Below, piece after piece: positions 1 to 7,828 of a DNA stretch of 14,651 bases. The notes beneath the pieces were generated by a model that saw nothing but the letters and a program-made list of their open reading frames with translations, did not search any database and was not told the DNA's origin. Made by a program: the position numbers and the translations under genes. Source of the DNA: Gammaproteobacteria bacterium (GTDB lineage: Bacteria > Pseudomonadota > Gammaproteobacteria > Comchoanobacterales > Comchoanobacteraceae); contig JAQWRO010000085.1 of assembly GCA_029243665.1 (NCBI GenBank), forward strand, positions 1 to 14,651, read 5' to 3'. The first letter of the stretch is position 1. The number at the start of each line of letters is the position of its first letter.

Positions 1-1
1 A

Positions 2-154
2 CCTATAAAACCAAAGCTAGAAAAATTCAATGAAAAGGCATTTAATGCCGAGGTGAGTAATGCTTTCACGAACCACGTTACAGGAACTTTATCATCATCT
101 AAAAAGGCACTCAATCAATTTAGAATCAACCCCATTAGTTCTTATAAACCTTAA
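2..154 (+). CDS. C-terminal fragment of an unrecognised protein (cut by left edge)
   Basis: One plus-strand frame is open from the first bases of the window to a TAA at 152-154, giving the last 50 residues of a protein whose start lies outside. The fragment is hydrophilic and rich in Lys, Asn and Ser (it begins PIKPKLEKFNEKAF and ends INPISSYKP). It has no membrane segment or motif that I can assign. It converges on polA, whose stop is at 181, leaving only 26 nt between the genes and no clear hairpin terminator. It is called coding because the other five frames here are broken and the stop falls exactly where polA begins. A chance open frame of this length in AT-rich DNA is possible, so confidence is moderate. 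No function is proposed. Confidence 0.5.
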   Translation, partial: PIKPKLEKFNEKAFNAEVSNAFTNHVTGTLSSSKKALNQFRINPISSYKP

Positions 155-180
155 AATTTAGGCAGACCATACATCATACT

Positions 181-2754
181 TTATTTAGCGTCTAACCAAT
201 TATCAGCATGGGCTATGTTGACCACCAATGGAACCGACAGATCTACTGCATGGGTCATCTTATCTGTAATGACTGAAGTGGCTTTTTCAACCTGATCATT
301 AGGGACTTCAAAAATCAACTCATCGTGAACCTGCAAAACCATTCTATATGGGTCATCAGATAAGCCAATCATGGCTTTTTTAATGATATCTGCAGCAGAA
401 CCTTGCATAGGGGCATTGATGGCCGCTCGCTCTGCCGCCTGACGACGATTGAAGTTACGATCATTGATACCTAATACTTTTAAACGTCTACCTAACAAGG
501 TTTCAACATAACCTTGTTCGTGGGCTAGTTGACGTGTTTTTTCCATAAATGTTTTAACGCCCGGATACCTTGTGAAATAAACATCCATATAAGCTTGCGC
601 CTCTTTTCGATTAACACCAATTTGACTAGCTAGACCAAACGAAGACATACCATAAATCAAACCGAAATTAATGGCTTTTGCACTTCTTCGTTGCTCCTCA
701 GAAGGTGCTTCAACATCAAACACTTCTGCAGCTGTTGCCATATGAATATCTTTATCGGCTTTAAAAGCAGCCAATAATTTTTCATCTTGAGAAAAATGTG
801 CCATGATGCGCAATTCAATTTGAGAGTAGTCTGCGCAAATGAGTTGATGATTAGGTTTAGCGACAAATGCTTTACGCACCATCTTCCCTTCTTTAGTTCT
901 TATGGGAATATTTTGTAAATTTGGGTCTGATGAAGAAAGTCGACCAGTACTTGTAACGGCCTGATTAAATTGACCATGGATACGATTCGTTGCAGGATCA
1001 ATCATTGTTGGCAATTTATCCGTATAAGTATTTTTCAGCTTTATCAGACTACGGTGTCGCATGATGAGTTTAGCAATCTCATGGTTAGGCGCTAACTGTT
1101 CGAGTGCGGACTCTGAAGTGGATGGCTGACCTTTAGGTGTTTTTTGCAATATGGGCAACTGAAGCTCATCATATAAGACGGATTGTAGCTGTTTCGGCGA
1201 TGATAAGTTAAACTCATGCCCGACTAAATCATAGACTTCTTTTTCAATAATATCTAACTCATTACCTAGGCACTGACTTTGTGACTGAAGTTCTATGGGG
1301 TCAACGTTAACACCATTGTCTTCCATCGTTTTTAAAACACTTAACAGTGGCATTTCAAGATTATAAAATAAATCTTCCATTTGATTGGCTGTAAGAGAGT
1401 CTAATAATTTTGGTGCCAATATCAGCATTAAAGCCCCAATGTCTTCTGGCTTAGATGATGACACATCATGCCCTAGATAATGTTCTATTGCATTTTCTAT
1501 TGTAAATCGACCACCTAAATGACTTTCAAGCATATAATATGCAAGCATGGTATCTATTTTTGTACATTTGAATTTAGATATTTGTACATCTTTTAAGATA
1601 GTTTTTAAGTTATGACCAATGAGTTGATGATTAGCATCAACTAACCAGCTGTCCATAACATCGAAGATATCTTGCCATGACAAATCTGGCAATGTCACAA
1701 TCATGATACCCAAATCGGTTATGATGTATTTATTTGAGGTTGCAAATAAGTCGGCTTGTATGGGTGCCACTGACATAATAGCTATAGCAGAAACACTTTC
1801 GATTGAAGCCCATGTCCTTATTAAACTTTCTTTAGATTCAATCGAATATAACTTTAATGCTTTAGGCTTTTGCACTTGTTTATTTTGAACAATGTCTGTA
1901 CCTAAATTATTTAATGCATCTTCATGAAATTGTGCAAACCGTCTCAAATGAAGCTTTTTAAAAAATTCATGAAGTGCTAAATGATCGGGGGTCTTTGGCT
2001 CAGACTCATCCCAGGTCACATCCAAATCTGATGCAAGTGCAATTAATTTTTGCGCAATATGTAATTGATCAATCGCACCTCTTAAATTTTCACCGACTTT
2101 CCCTGCAATGTCATCTTTGTGTGTAATGATGTTGGCAACTGAGTCATATGTACTTAGCCACTTAGAGGCCGTTTTAGGACCAACTTTGGGTACACCAGGG
2201 ATATGATCACTTGCATCCCCAACTAAGGATAAATAATCTAGCATTTGTGTTGGTTTGACACCAAACTTTTTTTGTACAGCTTCAGGATCAATCAAAGCAT
2301 CTGTCATGGGGTGGATCATGTTGACACGATTGTCTACCAATTGCATTAAATCTTTATCTGCAGAGGCAATATACACGGTATGATCTGTAATTTTAGCAAG
2401 CGTTGCAATCACATCATCTGCTTCTTGACCTTCTACTTCATATTGCTTCAGTCCCATCCATCTCACAATATCTTTGATTGGTTGAATTTGTTGAACCAAA
2501 TCATCTGGCATACGGTCTCTATTAGCTTTGTACTGATCATATATATCGTTACGCCAAGACTTTCCAGACGGTGGATCAAATACTATGGCTATTTTAATTG
2601 GCTCAAACCTTTTAATGGTTTTCTCAAGCATTCTTACAAACCCAAAAATTGCACCCGTGGGGAATTGATCAGGCGTTCTTAAATCAGGTAGTGCATGGAA
2701 TGCACGATAAATATAACCGGAGGCGTCTACAATGAGATAATTATCTTTAGCCAT
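181..2754 (-). CDS. polA: DNA polymerase I (5'-nuclease plus polymerase; proofreading site degenerate)
   Basis: DNA polymerase I fills gaps, removes RNA primers from Okazaki fragments and acts in excision repair. The 857-residue product shows the N-terminal 5' nuclease (about 1-290: VDASGYIYRAF at 9-19, EGQEADDVIATLA at 108-120, ADKDLMQLVD at 132-141, GDASDHIPGVPKVGPKT at 179-195). The C-terminal polymerase has motif A DYSQIELRI with Asp642, motif B RRSAKAINFGLIYG at 689-702 and motif C QVHDELIFEV with Asp811. The middle domain (about 300-465) keeps the fold's landmarks (HNLK at 381-384) but lacks the acidic residues matching E. coli Asp355, Glu357 and Asp424, so 3'-5' proofreading is probably absent. 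E. coli Pol I is 928 residues. The ATG at 2754 is preferred over an upstream in-frame TTG at 2766: it is preceded by GGAAAG and overlaps the trkH stop by one base (TGATG), implying translational coupling. It is the last gene of the minus-strand block. Confidence 0.97.
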   Translation of the reverse strand: MAKDNYLIVDASGYIYRAFHALPDLRTPDQFPTGAIFGFVRMLEKTIKRFEPIKIAIVFDPPSGKSWRNDIYDQYKANRDRMPDDLVQQIQPIKDIVRWMGLKQYEVEGQEADDVIATLAKITDHTVYIASADKDLMQLVDNRVNMIHPMTDALIDPEAVQKKFGVKPTQMLDYLSLVGDASDHIPGVPKVGPKTASKWLSTYDSVANIITHKDDIAGKVGENLRGAIDQLHIAQKLIALASDLDVTWDESEPKTPDHLALHEFFKKLHLRRFAQFHEDALNNLGTDIVQNKQVQKPKALKLYSIESKESLIRTWASIESVSAIAIMSVAPIQADLFATSNKYIITDLGIMIVTLPDLSWQDIFDVMDSWLVDANHQLIGHNLKTILKDVQISKFKCTKIDTMLAYYMLESHLGGRFTIENAIEHYLGHDVSSSKPEDIGALMLILAPKLLDSLTANQMEDLFYNLEMPLLSVLKTMEDNGVNVDPIELQSQSQCLGNELDIIEKEVYDLVGHEFNLSSPKQLQSVLYDELQLPILQKTPKGQPSTSESALEQLAPNHEIAKLIMRHRSLIKLKNTYTDKLPTMIDPATNRIHGQFNQAVTSTGRLSSSDPNLQNIPIRTKEGKMVRKAFVAKPNHQLICADYSQIELRIMAHFSQDEKLLAAFKADKDIHMATAAEVFDVEAPSEEQRRSAKAINFGLIYGMSSFGLASQIGVNRKEAQAYMDVYFTRYPGVKTFMEKTRQLAHEQGYVETLLGRRLKVLGINDRNFNRRQAAERAAINAPMQGSAADIIKKAMIGLSDDPYRMVLQVHDELIFEVPNDQVEKATSVITDKMTHAVDLSVPLVVNIAHADNWLDAK

Positions 2755-4199
2755 CAGTCTTTCCAATAAGTTGGTTGCAAAATTACAAAAATAGTCATGA
2801 TTTCAATCCTACCGATCAGCATGGCTAAAATAAGTAGATATTTTGCCGAAGCATGAACCATTACATAACTTGAACTTACCTCACCGATACTTGCACCAAT
2901 ATTGCCAATACTCGAAGTTAATGCAGAAAAAGCTGTATGAAATTTTAGACCCGTACCTAATAAGCATAGAAAAAGCACAACATACGTGTAGAAAAATAGC
3001 ATCATAAATGCCATGACATGACGAATAATATCCTCCCGAACTATTTGATCTCCGAAAGTCATTCGTAAAACAGCAGCTGGGTGCAATAGCTGCTTAAGCA
3101 CTAAGAGACATTGCTTAATACTGACAATGACACGAACTAGTTTCACACCACCCGTAGTTGACCCAGCACACCCACCAATAAGCCCTAGTAAAAGGACAAA
3201 TTCTGGTAAAAATCCAGGCCATGAAGCAAAGTCAGTATTCACAAATCCTGTGGTTGTAATCACTGAAACAACCGTAAATAAACTATTTATAAATGCTTTA
3301 TTTGCATGCCCGTCATGTTTCAAGACCAATAAACTTATAAATATAAAAAGAACACAGTACAGCATGGTTTTTAAAAAATACTTAGACTCAAAGTTTTTCC
3401 AGTATATATTTCGCTCTTTTAATTTAAAGAAAATATAATGCAGCTGAAAATTAATGCCCCCTAAAATCATGAAAATAATCGCAACCATTTGAGCAGAGCG
3501 ACTATAATGGCCAAAACTATTTGCATGCAGTGAAAAACCGCCGGTTGATACTGTTGCAAAAGCTTCACACATGGATTGAAACCATGTTAAGCCAGAGATT
3601 TTAAAGAAAATCATACAAGCAATATTTAACAATATATAGATTTTACAAAGCATCATCGCCGTTTGACTTAGTCGCGGCATAAGCTTCTGTTCTTTAGCAG
3701 GGCCTGGCATTTCAGTATGATATAAGTGCATGCCACCTATTCTCATCATAGGCATGAGTGCAGATGCAATCACGACAATACCTATACCACCAATAAACTG
3801 TAAAAACTGATGATAGAATTGAATAGAGATTGGATATTCAGTCAAATCATGCATCACTGTTGCCCCTGTCGTTGTAACACCCGAGACAGTTTCAAACAAT
3901 GCATCTGCCATATTTGTTACATGGTGACCCAAAAGAAATGGCAGTGATGCAAAGAAGCTTGTTGACATCCAAACTAGTACAACAATTAAAAAACCATCTG
4001 CGCGGCTAAATTCTTTGTCATTTTTAGGAAACAATGCCCATAAAATGACACCTGTTAAAAAGGTTATTAAAAATGACTTACCAAATACGTTAAACATGCC
4101 ATCATTTTCAATTAAAGCCATTGCCATGGACGGAAAAAAAATCAAACTAAAAAACACAAGCATATTGCCAATGGCTTTTAATACCATTAAACCTTTCAT
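2754..4199 (-). CDS. trkH: Trk-type potassium uptake protein TrkH
   Basis: This is the pore-forming membrane subunit of the Trk/Ktr potassium transporter, which works with a cytoplasmic nucleotide-binding partner (TrkA/KtrA) not seen in this window. The 481-residue product matches E. coli TrkH in length (483) and is almost entirely hydrophobic helices. Four pore-loop repeats are visible: TTTGATV at 109-115, VSTGGFS at 217-223, ITTTGFV at 314-320 and IGNIGASIG at 431-439. The stretch GGCAGSTTGGVK at 342-353 is typical of the family. Loop 4 reads NIGAS where I recall GPG being usual in relatives, a small deviation. The first two hydrophobic helices start at about residues 8 and 42. The ATG at 4199 overlaps the stop of the preceding gene as ATGA, with AAAGGA 8 nt upstream serving as the binding site. 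Its stop overlaps the polA start by one base. Confidence 0.95.
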   Translation of the reverse strand: MKGLMVLKAIGNMLVFFSLIFFPSMAMALIENDGMFNVFGKSFLITFLTGVILWALFPKNDKEFSRADGFLIVVLVWMSTSFFASLPFLLGHHVTNMADALFETVSGVTTTGATVMHDLTEYPISIQFYHQFLQFIGGIGIVVIASALMPMMRIGGMHLYHTEMPGPAKEQKLMPRLSQTAMMLCKIYILLNIACMIFFKISGLTWFQSMCEAFATVSTGGFSLHANSFGHYSRSAQMVAIIFMILGGINFQLHYIFFKLKERNIYWKNFESKYFLKTMLYCVLFIFISLLVLKHDGHANKAFINSLFTVVSVITTTGFVNTDFASWPGFLPEFVLLLGLIGGCAGSTTGGVKLVRVIVSIKQCLLVLKQLLHPAAVLRMTFGDQIVREDIIRHVMAFMMLFFYTYVVLFLCLLGTGLKFHTAFSALTSSIGNIGASIGEVSSSYVMVHASAKYLLILAMLIGRIEIMTIFVILQPTYWKD

Positions 4200-4507
4200 A
4201 AATTAATTCCTTTTGTTATAAAATATGCTGGGGTTTCATAAGGGTGCGCGTCTTTAAGTGCTTTTATTACTGCCTTCAGAGTCTCTTCTAAACATACGAT
4301 TTCAATTTTACATTCTTCAACCACTTCAACAACATCGTGATTTCCAATGAATGGTTGACTACCTTTCTGAGGCTCAAACTGGCCTTTCCCAATTACTTGC
4401 CAACAACACTTTTGATATCCACCAACTTCACCAGCGCCTGCTGTAAATATTGCTTCTTTGACACTATCAATGTGCGTTAACGGGATATAGCACTCAATTT
4501 TATACAT
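4196..4507 (-). CDS. Stand-alone NIF3/YqfO-type PII-like domain protein (COG3323-like)
   Basis: This small 103-residue protein resembles the domain inserted in YqfO/NIF3 proteins, which has a PII/CutA-like ferredoxin fold and also occurs alone in many proteobacteria. Family hallmarks are the opening YKIECYIPLTHIDSVKEAI, the loop segment GAGEVGGYQKCCWQV at 24-38, GQFEPQKGSQPFIG at 42-55, and the C-terminal AHPYETPAYFI. It contains two adjacent cysteines (CC) in the loop. It has no signal peptide or membrane segment. Its biochemical role is unknown as far as I am aware. Its start overlaps the glmM stop by 8 nt and its own stop overlaps the trkH start by 4 nt (ATGA), so it is probably translated together with the potassium transporter. 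A regulatory role on that transporter is only inference. Confidence 0.85.
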   Translation of the reverse strand: MYKIECYIPLTHIDSVKEAIFTAGAGEVGGYQKCCWQVIGKGQFEPQKGSQPFIGNHDVVEVVEECKIEIVCLEETLKAVIKALKDAHPYETPAYFITKGINL

Positions 4508-5816
4508 AATTAAACATTGTCTTTAATTCTTTGCTCACTTGCTCAATTGCCATTTGATGCTCTCCCTCTATAAGAAACCTGATAACCGGTTCAGTACCTG
4601 ATGGACGTACAAGAAGCTTCCCGAAAGGCCCCAGTTCTGATCGTATTTCATTGAACGCATCTTCATAGATTGCTAAATCTAATTGATCGCATCTAGGGAT
4701 ATTAAATGCATAACTTGGATTTTTTTCGAAATCACCAATCAATTCATCAAGCGATTGATCTTCGTTCAACATGATATTCAAAACCGTCAAAGCACTGATA
4801 ATTGCATCACTACATGTGTTTTTATCTAACTGAATCAAGTGGCCCGAAGACTCTCCTCCAATTAGCCAATTTAACTCTATCAAGGATTCAATAACCTTGT
4901 GATCACCTACATCTGTCTGCTTATAAGCAATCCCACTTGAGGCAAATGCTTTTTTAAGTCCATTATTACTAGCAATCGTACCAACCACACCCATGTTTTT
5001 TTGGCATAAAAATCGGCCTAAAATATACAGAATGTCATCGCCATTACAAATTCGACCTGATTTACTCACCATGGTCAATCGATCACCATCTCCATCAAAT
5101 GCAATCCCAATGTCTGCTTTTTTTTCTAGAACAACTTTTTTTAAAAGTTCAGGGTATAATGAACCACATGCTCGATTGATATTGGTACCATCAGGTTTAG
5201 CATGAATAGTTTCAACAGTTGCCCCTAACTCGATTAAAACTTCAGGTCCAACCTTATAGTTTGCACCATTGGCACAATCTAGAACAATCTTGATGCCATT
5301 TAAAGATAATCGAGAAGAAAATTTACTTTTACAAAATTCAACATAACGTTCTGAGGCGGTGTGTATCTGGTGTGCTCTTCCTAAGCTTTCTGAGGGCACC
5401 ATTTTAATTGAAGATGACATATAATTAAGAAGTTTTTGTTGTTGAGCTGACGAAAATTTATACCCGTTAGCATTAAAAATTTTAATGCCATTATCAGAAT
5501 ACACGTTATGTGATGCACTGATCACAACACTGGCTTTTGAACGAAATGCTTTTGTCAAATAAGCAATCCCAGGTGTTGGAATTGGTCCTAGTAAAACCGC
5601 ATCACATCCTGCAGCAATGATGCCAGCTTCAAGCAATGATTCAATCATATAACCAGAGATACGTGTGTCTTTACCAATGATAATTTTTGAAGGGCCATGA
5701 TTTTCATAAACCATTCGACCTAATGCCCAACCTAAATGAAGAATAGTCTGGCAATCAATTGGTGGTTCACCAACCCTACCTCGAATACCATCTGTTCCAA
5801 ATTTCACAACACTCAT
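4500..5816 (-). CDS. glmM: Phosphoglucosamine mutase
   Basis: GlmM interconverts glucosamine-6-phosphate and glucosamine-1-phosphate, the step feeding UDP-GlcNAc for peptidoglycan and lipopolysaccharide; it acts in the cytosol. The 438-residue protein is close to E. coli GlmM (445). It opens with FGTDGIRG at 6-13. The phosphoserine loop is VISASHNVYSDNGIK with the catalytic Ser at 102, the same number as in E. coli. The Mg-binding loop is DGDGDR with Asp241, Asp243 and Asp245. The sugar-binding GGESSGH and the phosphate-binding VRPSGTEPVIRFLIEG complete the four-domain alpha-phosphohexomutase layout. The loop has Val where Pro is usual (ASHNV rather than ASHNP). The ATG at 5816 lies 6 nt after the folP stop, and AGGTGAAAG, which contains that stop codon, is its binding site. 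The order folP-glmM is conserved in E. coli. Confidence 0.97.
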   Translation of the reverse strand: MSVVKFGTDGIRGRVGEPPIDCQTILHLGWALGRMVYENHGPSKIIIGKDTRISGYMIESLLEAGIIAAGCDAVLLGPIPTPGIAYLTKAFRSKASVVISASHNVYSDNGIKIFNANGYKFSSAQQQKLLNYMSSSIKMVPSESLGRAHQIHTASERYVEFCKSKFSSRLSLNGIKIVLDCANGANYKVGPEVLIELGATVETIHAKPDGTNINRACGSLYPELLKKVVLEKKADIGIAFDGDGDRLTMVSKSGRICNGDDILYILGRFLCQKNMGVVGTIASNNGLKKAFASSGIAYKQTDVGDHKVIESLIELNWLIGGESSGHLIQLDKNTCSDAIISALTVLNIMLNEDQSLDELIGDFEKNPSYAFNIPRCDQLDLAIYEDAFNEIRSELGPFGKLLVRPSGTEPVIRFLIEGEHQMAIEQVSKELKTMFNYV

Positions 5817-5822
5817 CTTCTT

Positions 5823-6614
5823 TCACCTATTTAATATTGCATTAGCCATATTGACCGCTTCTCTTGTCTCACCAACATCATGTGTGCGAATGTAAGCAGC
5901 ACCTTGCTGACAAGCCCACCCAGCAGCAATTAACGAACCAATTAACCTATCATCTGGGGTATCCGTTTGTAGTAAGCTACCAATGAATCGCTTGCGTGAC
6001 ACGCCAACATAAATAGGCAAGTCTAATGATTCAAATGCTTTCAATTCTTTTAACAGTTTGAAATTTTCTTCAGCTTTTTTTGAAAAACCAAAGCCAGGGT
6101 CTAATATCAACCTTGAGCGTTCGATGCCTGCTTTGGTACACACATCTATTCGTGATGCAAGAAAATCATAAACCGTTTGAGTCACGTTCTGATATACAGG
6201 TTTTTCATGCATCGAATGAATAGATTCATGCAAATGCATGAGGCATATATCGACATCATTGTTTTTTACAGCTTCTATTGCACCAGGGGCTCTCAATGCA
6301 AAGATATCGTTAATCATATTAACCCCTTCATTAATGGCATAACTCATAACTTCAGGTTTATACGTATCAATTGACAAGGGTAAATTTGTCATAGACCTGA
6401 TGACAGGTAAAATCTTTGATAAACGATTAAGCTCATCCTGAATAGATACTTTTTCTGAGCCCGGGCGAGTTGATTCACAGCCGATGTCTATCATATCCGC
6501 GCCTGCTGAAATCATTTTTTCTACCAGGTTTTGTGCTGAAGTAATTGAATTGTGTCTACCCCCATCATAAAAAGAATCGGGGGTCACATTCAATATACCT
6601 ACGACCTTGACCAT
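5823..6614 (-). CDS. folP: Dihydropteroate synthase
   Basis: FolP condenses p-aminobenzoate with 6-hydroxymethyl-dihydropterin pyrophosphate to make dihydropteroate in folate synthesis; it is the target of sulfonamides. The 263-residue TIM-barrel protein has the two signature patterns GILNVTPDSFYDGG near the N terminus and GADMIDIGCESTRPGS near residue 38. It also has SIDTYKPEV, MINDI, LILDPGFGF and the substrate loop GVSRKRFIG (GLSRKSMIG is commoner), and ends with RTHDV, which contacts the pyrophosphate. Compared with E. coli FolP it lacks about 15 residues before the first barrel strand, as in some other family members. The ATG at 6614 is 11 nt from the ftsH stop with only a weak binding site (GAGTG). 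Expression probably depends on readthrough from ftsH. Confidence 0.96.
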   Translation of the reverse strand: MVKVVGILNVTPDSFYDGGRHNSITSAQNLVEKMISAGADMIDIGCESTRPGSEKVSIQDELNRLSKILPVIRSMTNLPLSIDTYKPEVMSYAINEGVNMINDIFALRAPGAIEAVKNNDVDICLMHLHESIHSMHEKPVYQNVTQTVYDFLASRIDVCTKAGIERSRLILDPGFGFSKKAEENFKLLKELKAFESLDLPIYVGVSRKRFIGSLLQTDTPDDRLIGSLIAAGWACQQGAAYIRTHDVGETREAVNMANAILNR

Positions 6615-6625
6615 GGACCAACACT

Positions 6626-7828
6626 CTACTTATCTTTTTTTACCACATTTTTTTTAGTAGTCGTACGTTTTCTTGCTGTTTTGGCCTTCGGTTTTTTATC
6701 AACGCTTGTTGGCATTTCCCCATCCATAACAGACTGTATTTGCTTTGTATCCAGTGTTTCAAGCTTCACCAATGCTTCTGCCATTAAATGTAGCGTTTCA
6801 ATATTATCTGTTAAGATTTTTTTAGCACGCTGATAGTTTTCACTGACGACTCTTTTGACTTCTAAGTCTATGTGTTTTACAGTTTCATCCGAAATATCTC
6901 GCTTGTTCTGCATTGACTTGCCTAGAAAGACTTCTTGATCTCCAGAACCATAATTAATTGGGCCCATTTTTTCACTAAGCCCCCATTTTTCAACAAGATT
7001 TCTAGCTAACTCAGAAGCTTTTTCGATGTCATTAGAAGCACCTGTTGTGACACTTTGCTCACCAAAAATAAGCTCTTCAGCTAATCGACCTCCATAAAGT
7101 GATGAGATTTGACTCTCAATTTGTGCTTTTGACATACTGAAACGATCTTTCTCTGGCAAGAAGTAAGTCACACCCAATGCCATCCCTCGTGGGATGATTG
7201 TAACCTTGTACACTGGATCATGGTTTCCAACCAACAAACCTACAATGGCATGACCAGCCTCATGGTATGCAGTAAGTTTTTTATCATAATCTGACATAAC
7301 CATATGTCGTTCTGCACCTAGTGTAAGCTTATCTTTCGCAGCTTCAAACTCCTGCATGGTAACTGTCTTCATATTTCCTCTTGCGGCAAATAGAGCTGCT
7401 TCATTGACTAAGTTAGCCAAATCTGCTCCAGAAAAACCTGGTGTTGCTCTGGCAATCACTTCTGGATTAACATCATTATCCACGGAAACTTTACTCATAT
7501 GCACCTGGAGAATTTCCTCTCTGCCTTTGATGTCTGGCAATGAAACCACTACCTGACGATCAAATCTACCAGGTCTCAATAATGCAGGGTCTAATACATC
7601 GGGTCTATTGGTGGCAGCTAGGACTATTACACCCTCTTTGCCCTCAAAGCCATCCATTTCCACAAGCAGTTGGTTTAAAGTTTGTTCACGCTCATCATGA
7701 CCACCACCTAAGCCTGCACCACGATGCCTACCAACAGCATCAATCTCATCAATAAAAAATAATACAAGGCGCTTGTTTTTTGGCTTGCTCAAACATATCT
7801 CTGACACGAGATGCACCAACACCAACAA
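6626..7828 (-). CDS. ftsH: FtsH C-terminal part, open frame downstream of the frameshift
   Basis: This frame carries the rest of FtsH from the Walker B aspartates (FIDEID) through the second region of homology, the HEAGH zinc-binding helix, GGRLAEELIFG and the basic C-terminal tail. The open frame reaches back to a TTG at 7828, but its first 25 codons are out of register with FtsH (they overlap the N-terminal part in another frame) and are not likely to be translated. Genuine FtsH sequence begins at about 7757. About 375 residues belong to the protein. The TAG stop at 6628-6626 is followed 11 nt later by the folP start. Confidence 0.75.
   Translation of the reverse strand: MLVLVHLVSEICLSKPKNKRLVLFFIDEIDAVGRHRGAGLGGGHDEREQTLNQLLVEMDGFEGKEGVIVLAATNRPDVLDPALLRPGRFDRQVVVSLPDIKGREEILQVHMSKVSVDNDVNPEVIARATPGFSGADLANLVNEAALFAARGNMKTVTMQEFEAAKDKLTLGAERHMVMSDYDKKLTAYHEAGHAIVGLLVGNHDPVYKVTIIPRGMALGVTYFLPEKDRFSMSKAQIESQISSLYGGRLAEELIFGEQSVTTGASNDIEKASELARNLVEKWGLSEKMGPINYGSGDQEVFLGKSMQNKRDISDETVKHIDLEVKRVVSENYQRAKKILTDNIETLHLMAEALVKLETLDTKQIQSVMDGEMPTSVDKKPKAKTARKRTTTKKNVVKKDK

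Noticed and set aside
2380..2682. Long plus-strand open frame antisense to polA
   Set aside because: It lies fully inside the strongly conserved 5'-nuclease coding region on the other strand and encodes no recognisable domain; a shadow of the real gene. The same holds for antisense frames within trkH (3127-3438), glmM, folP and rnc.
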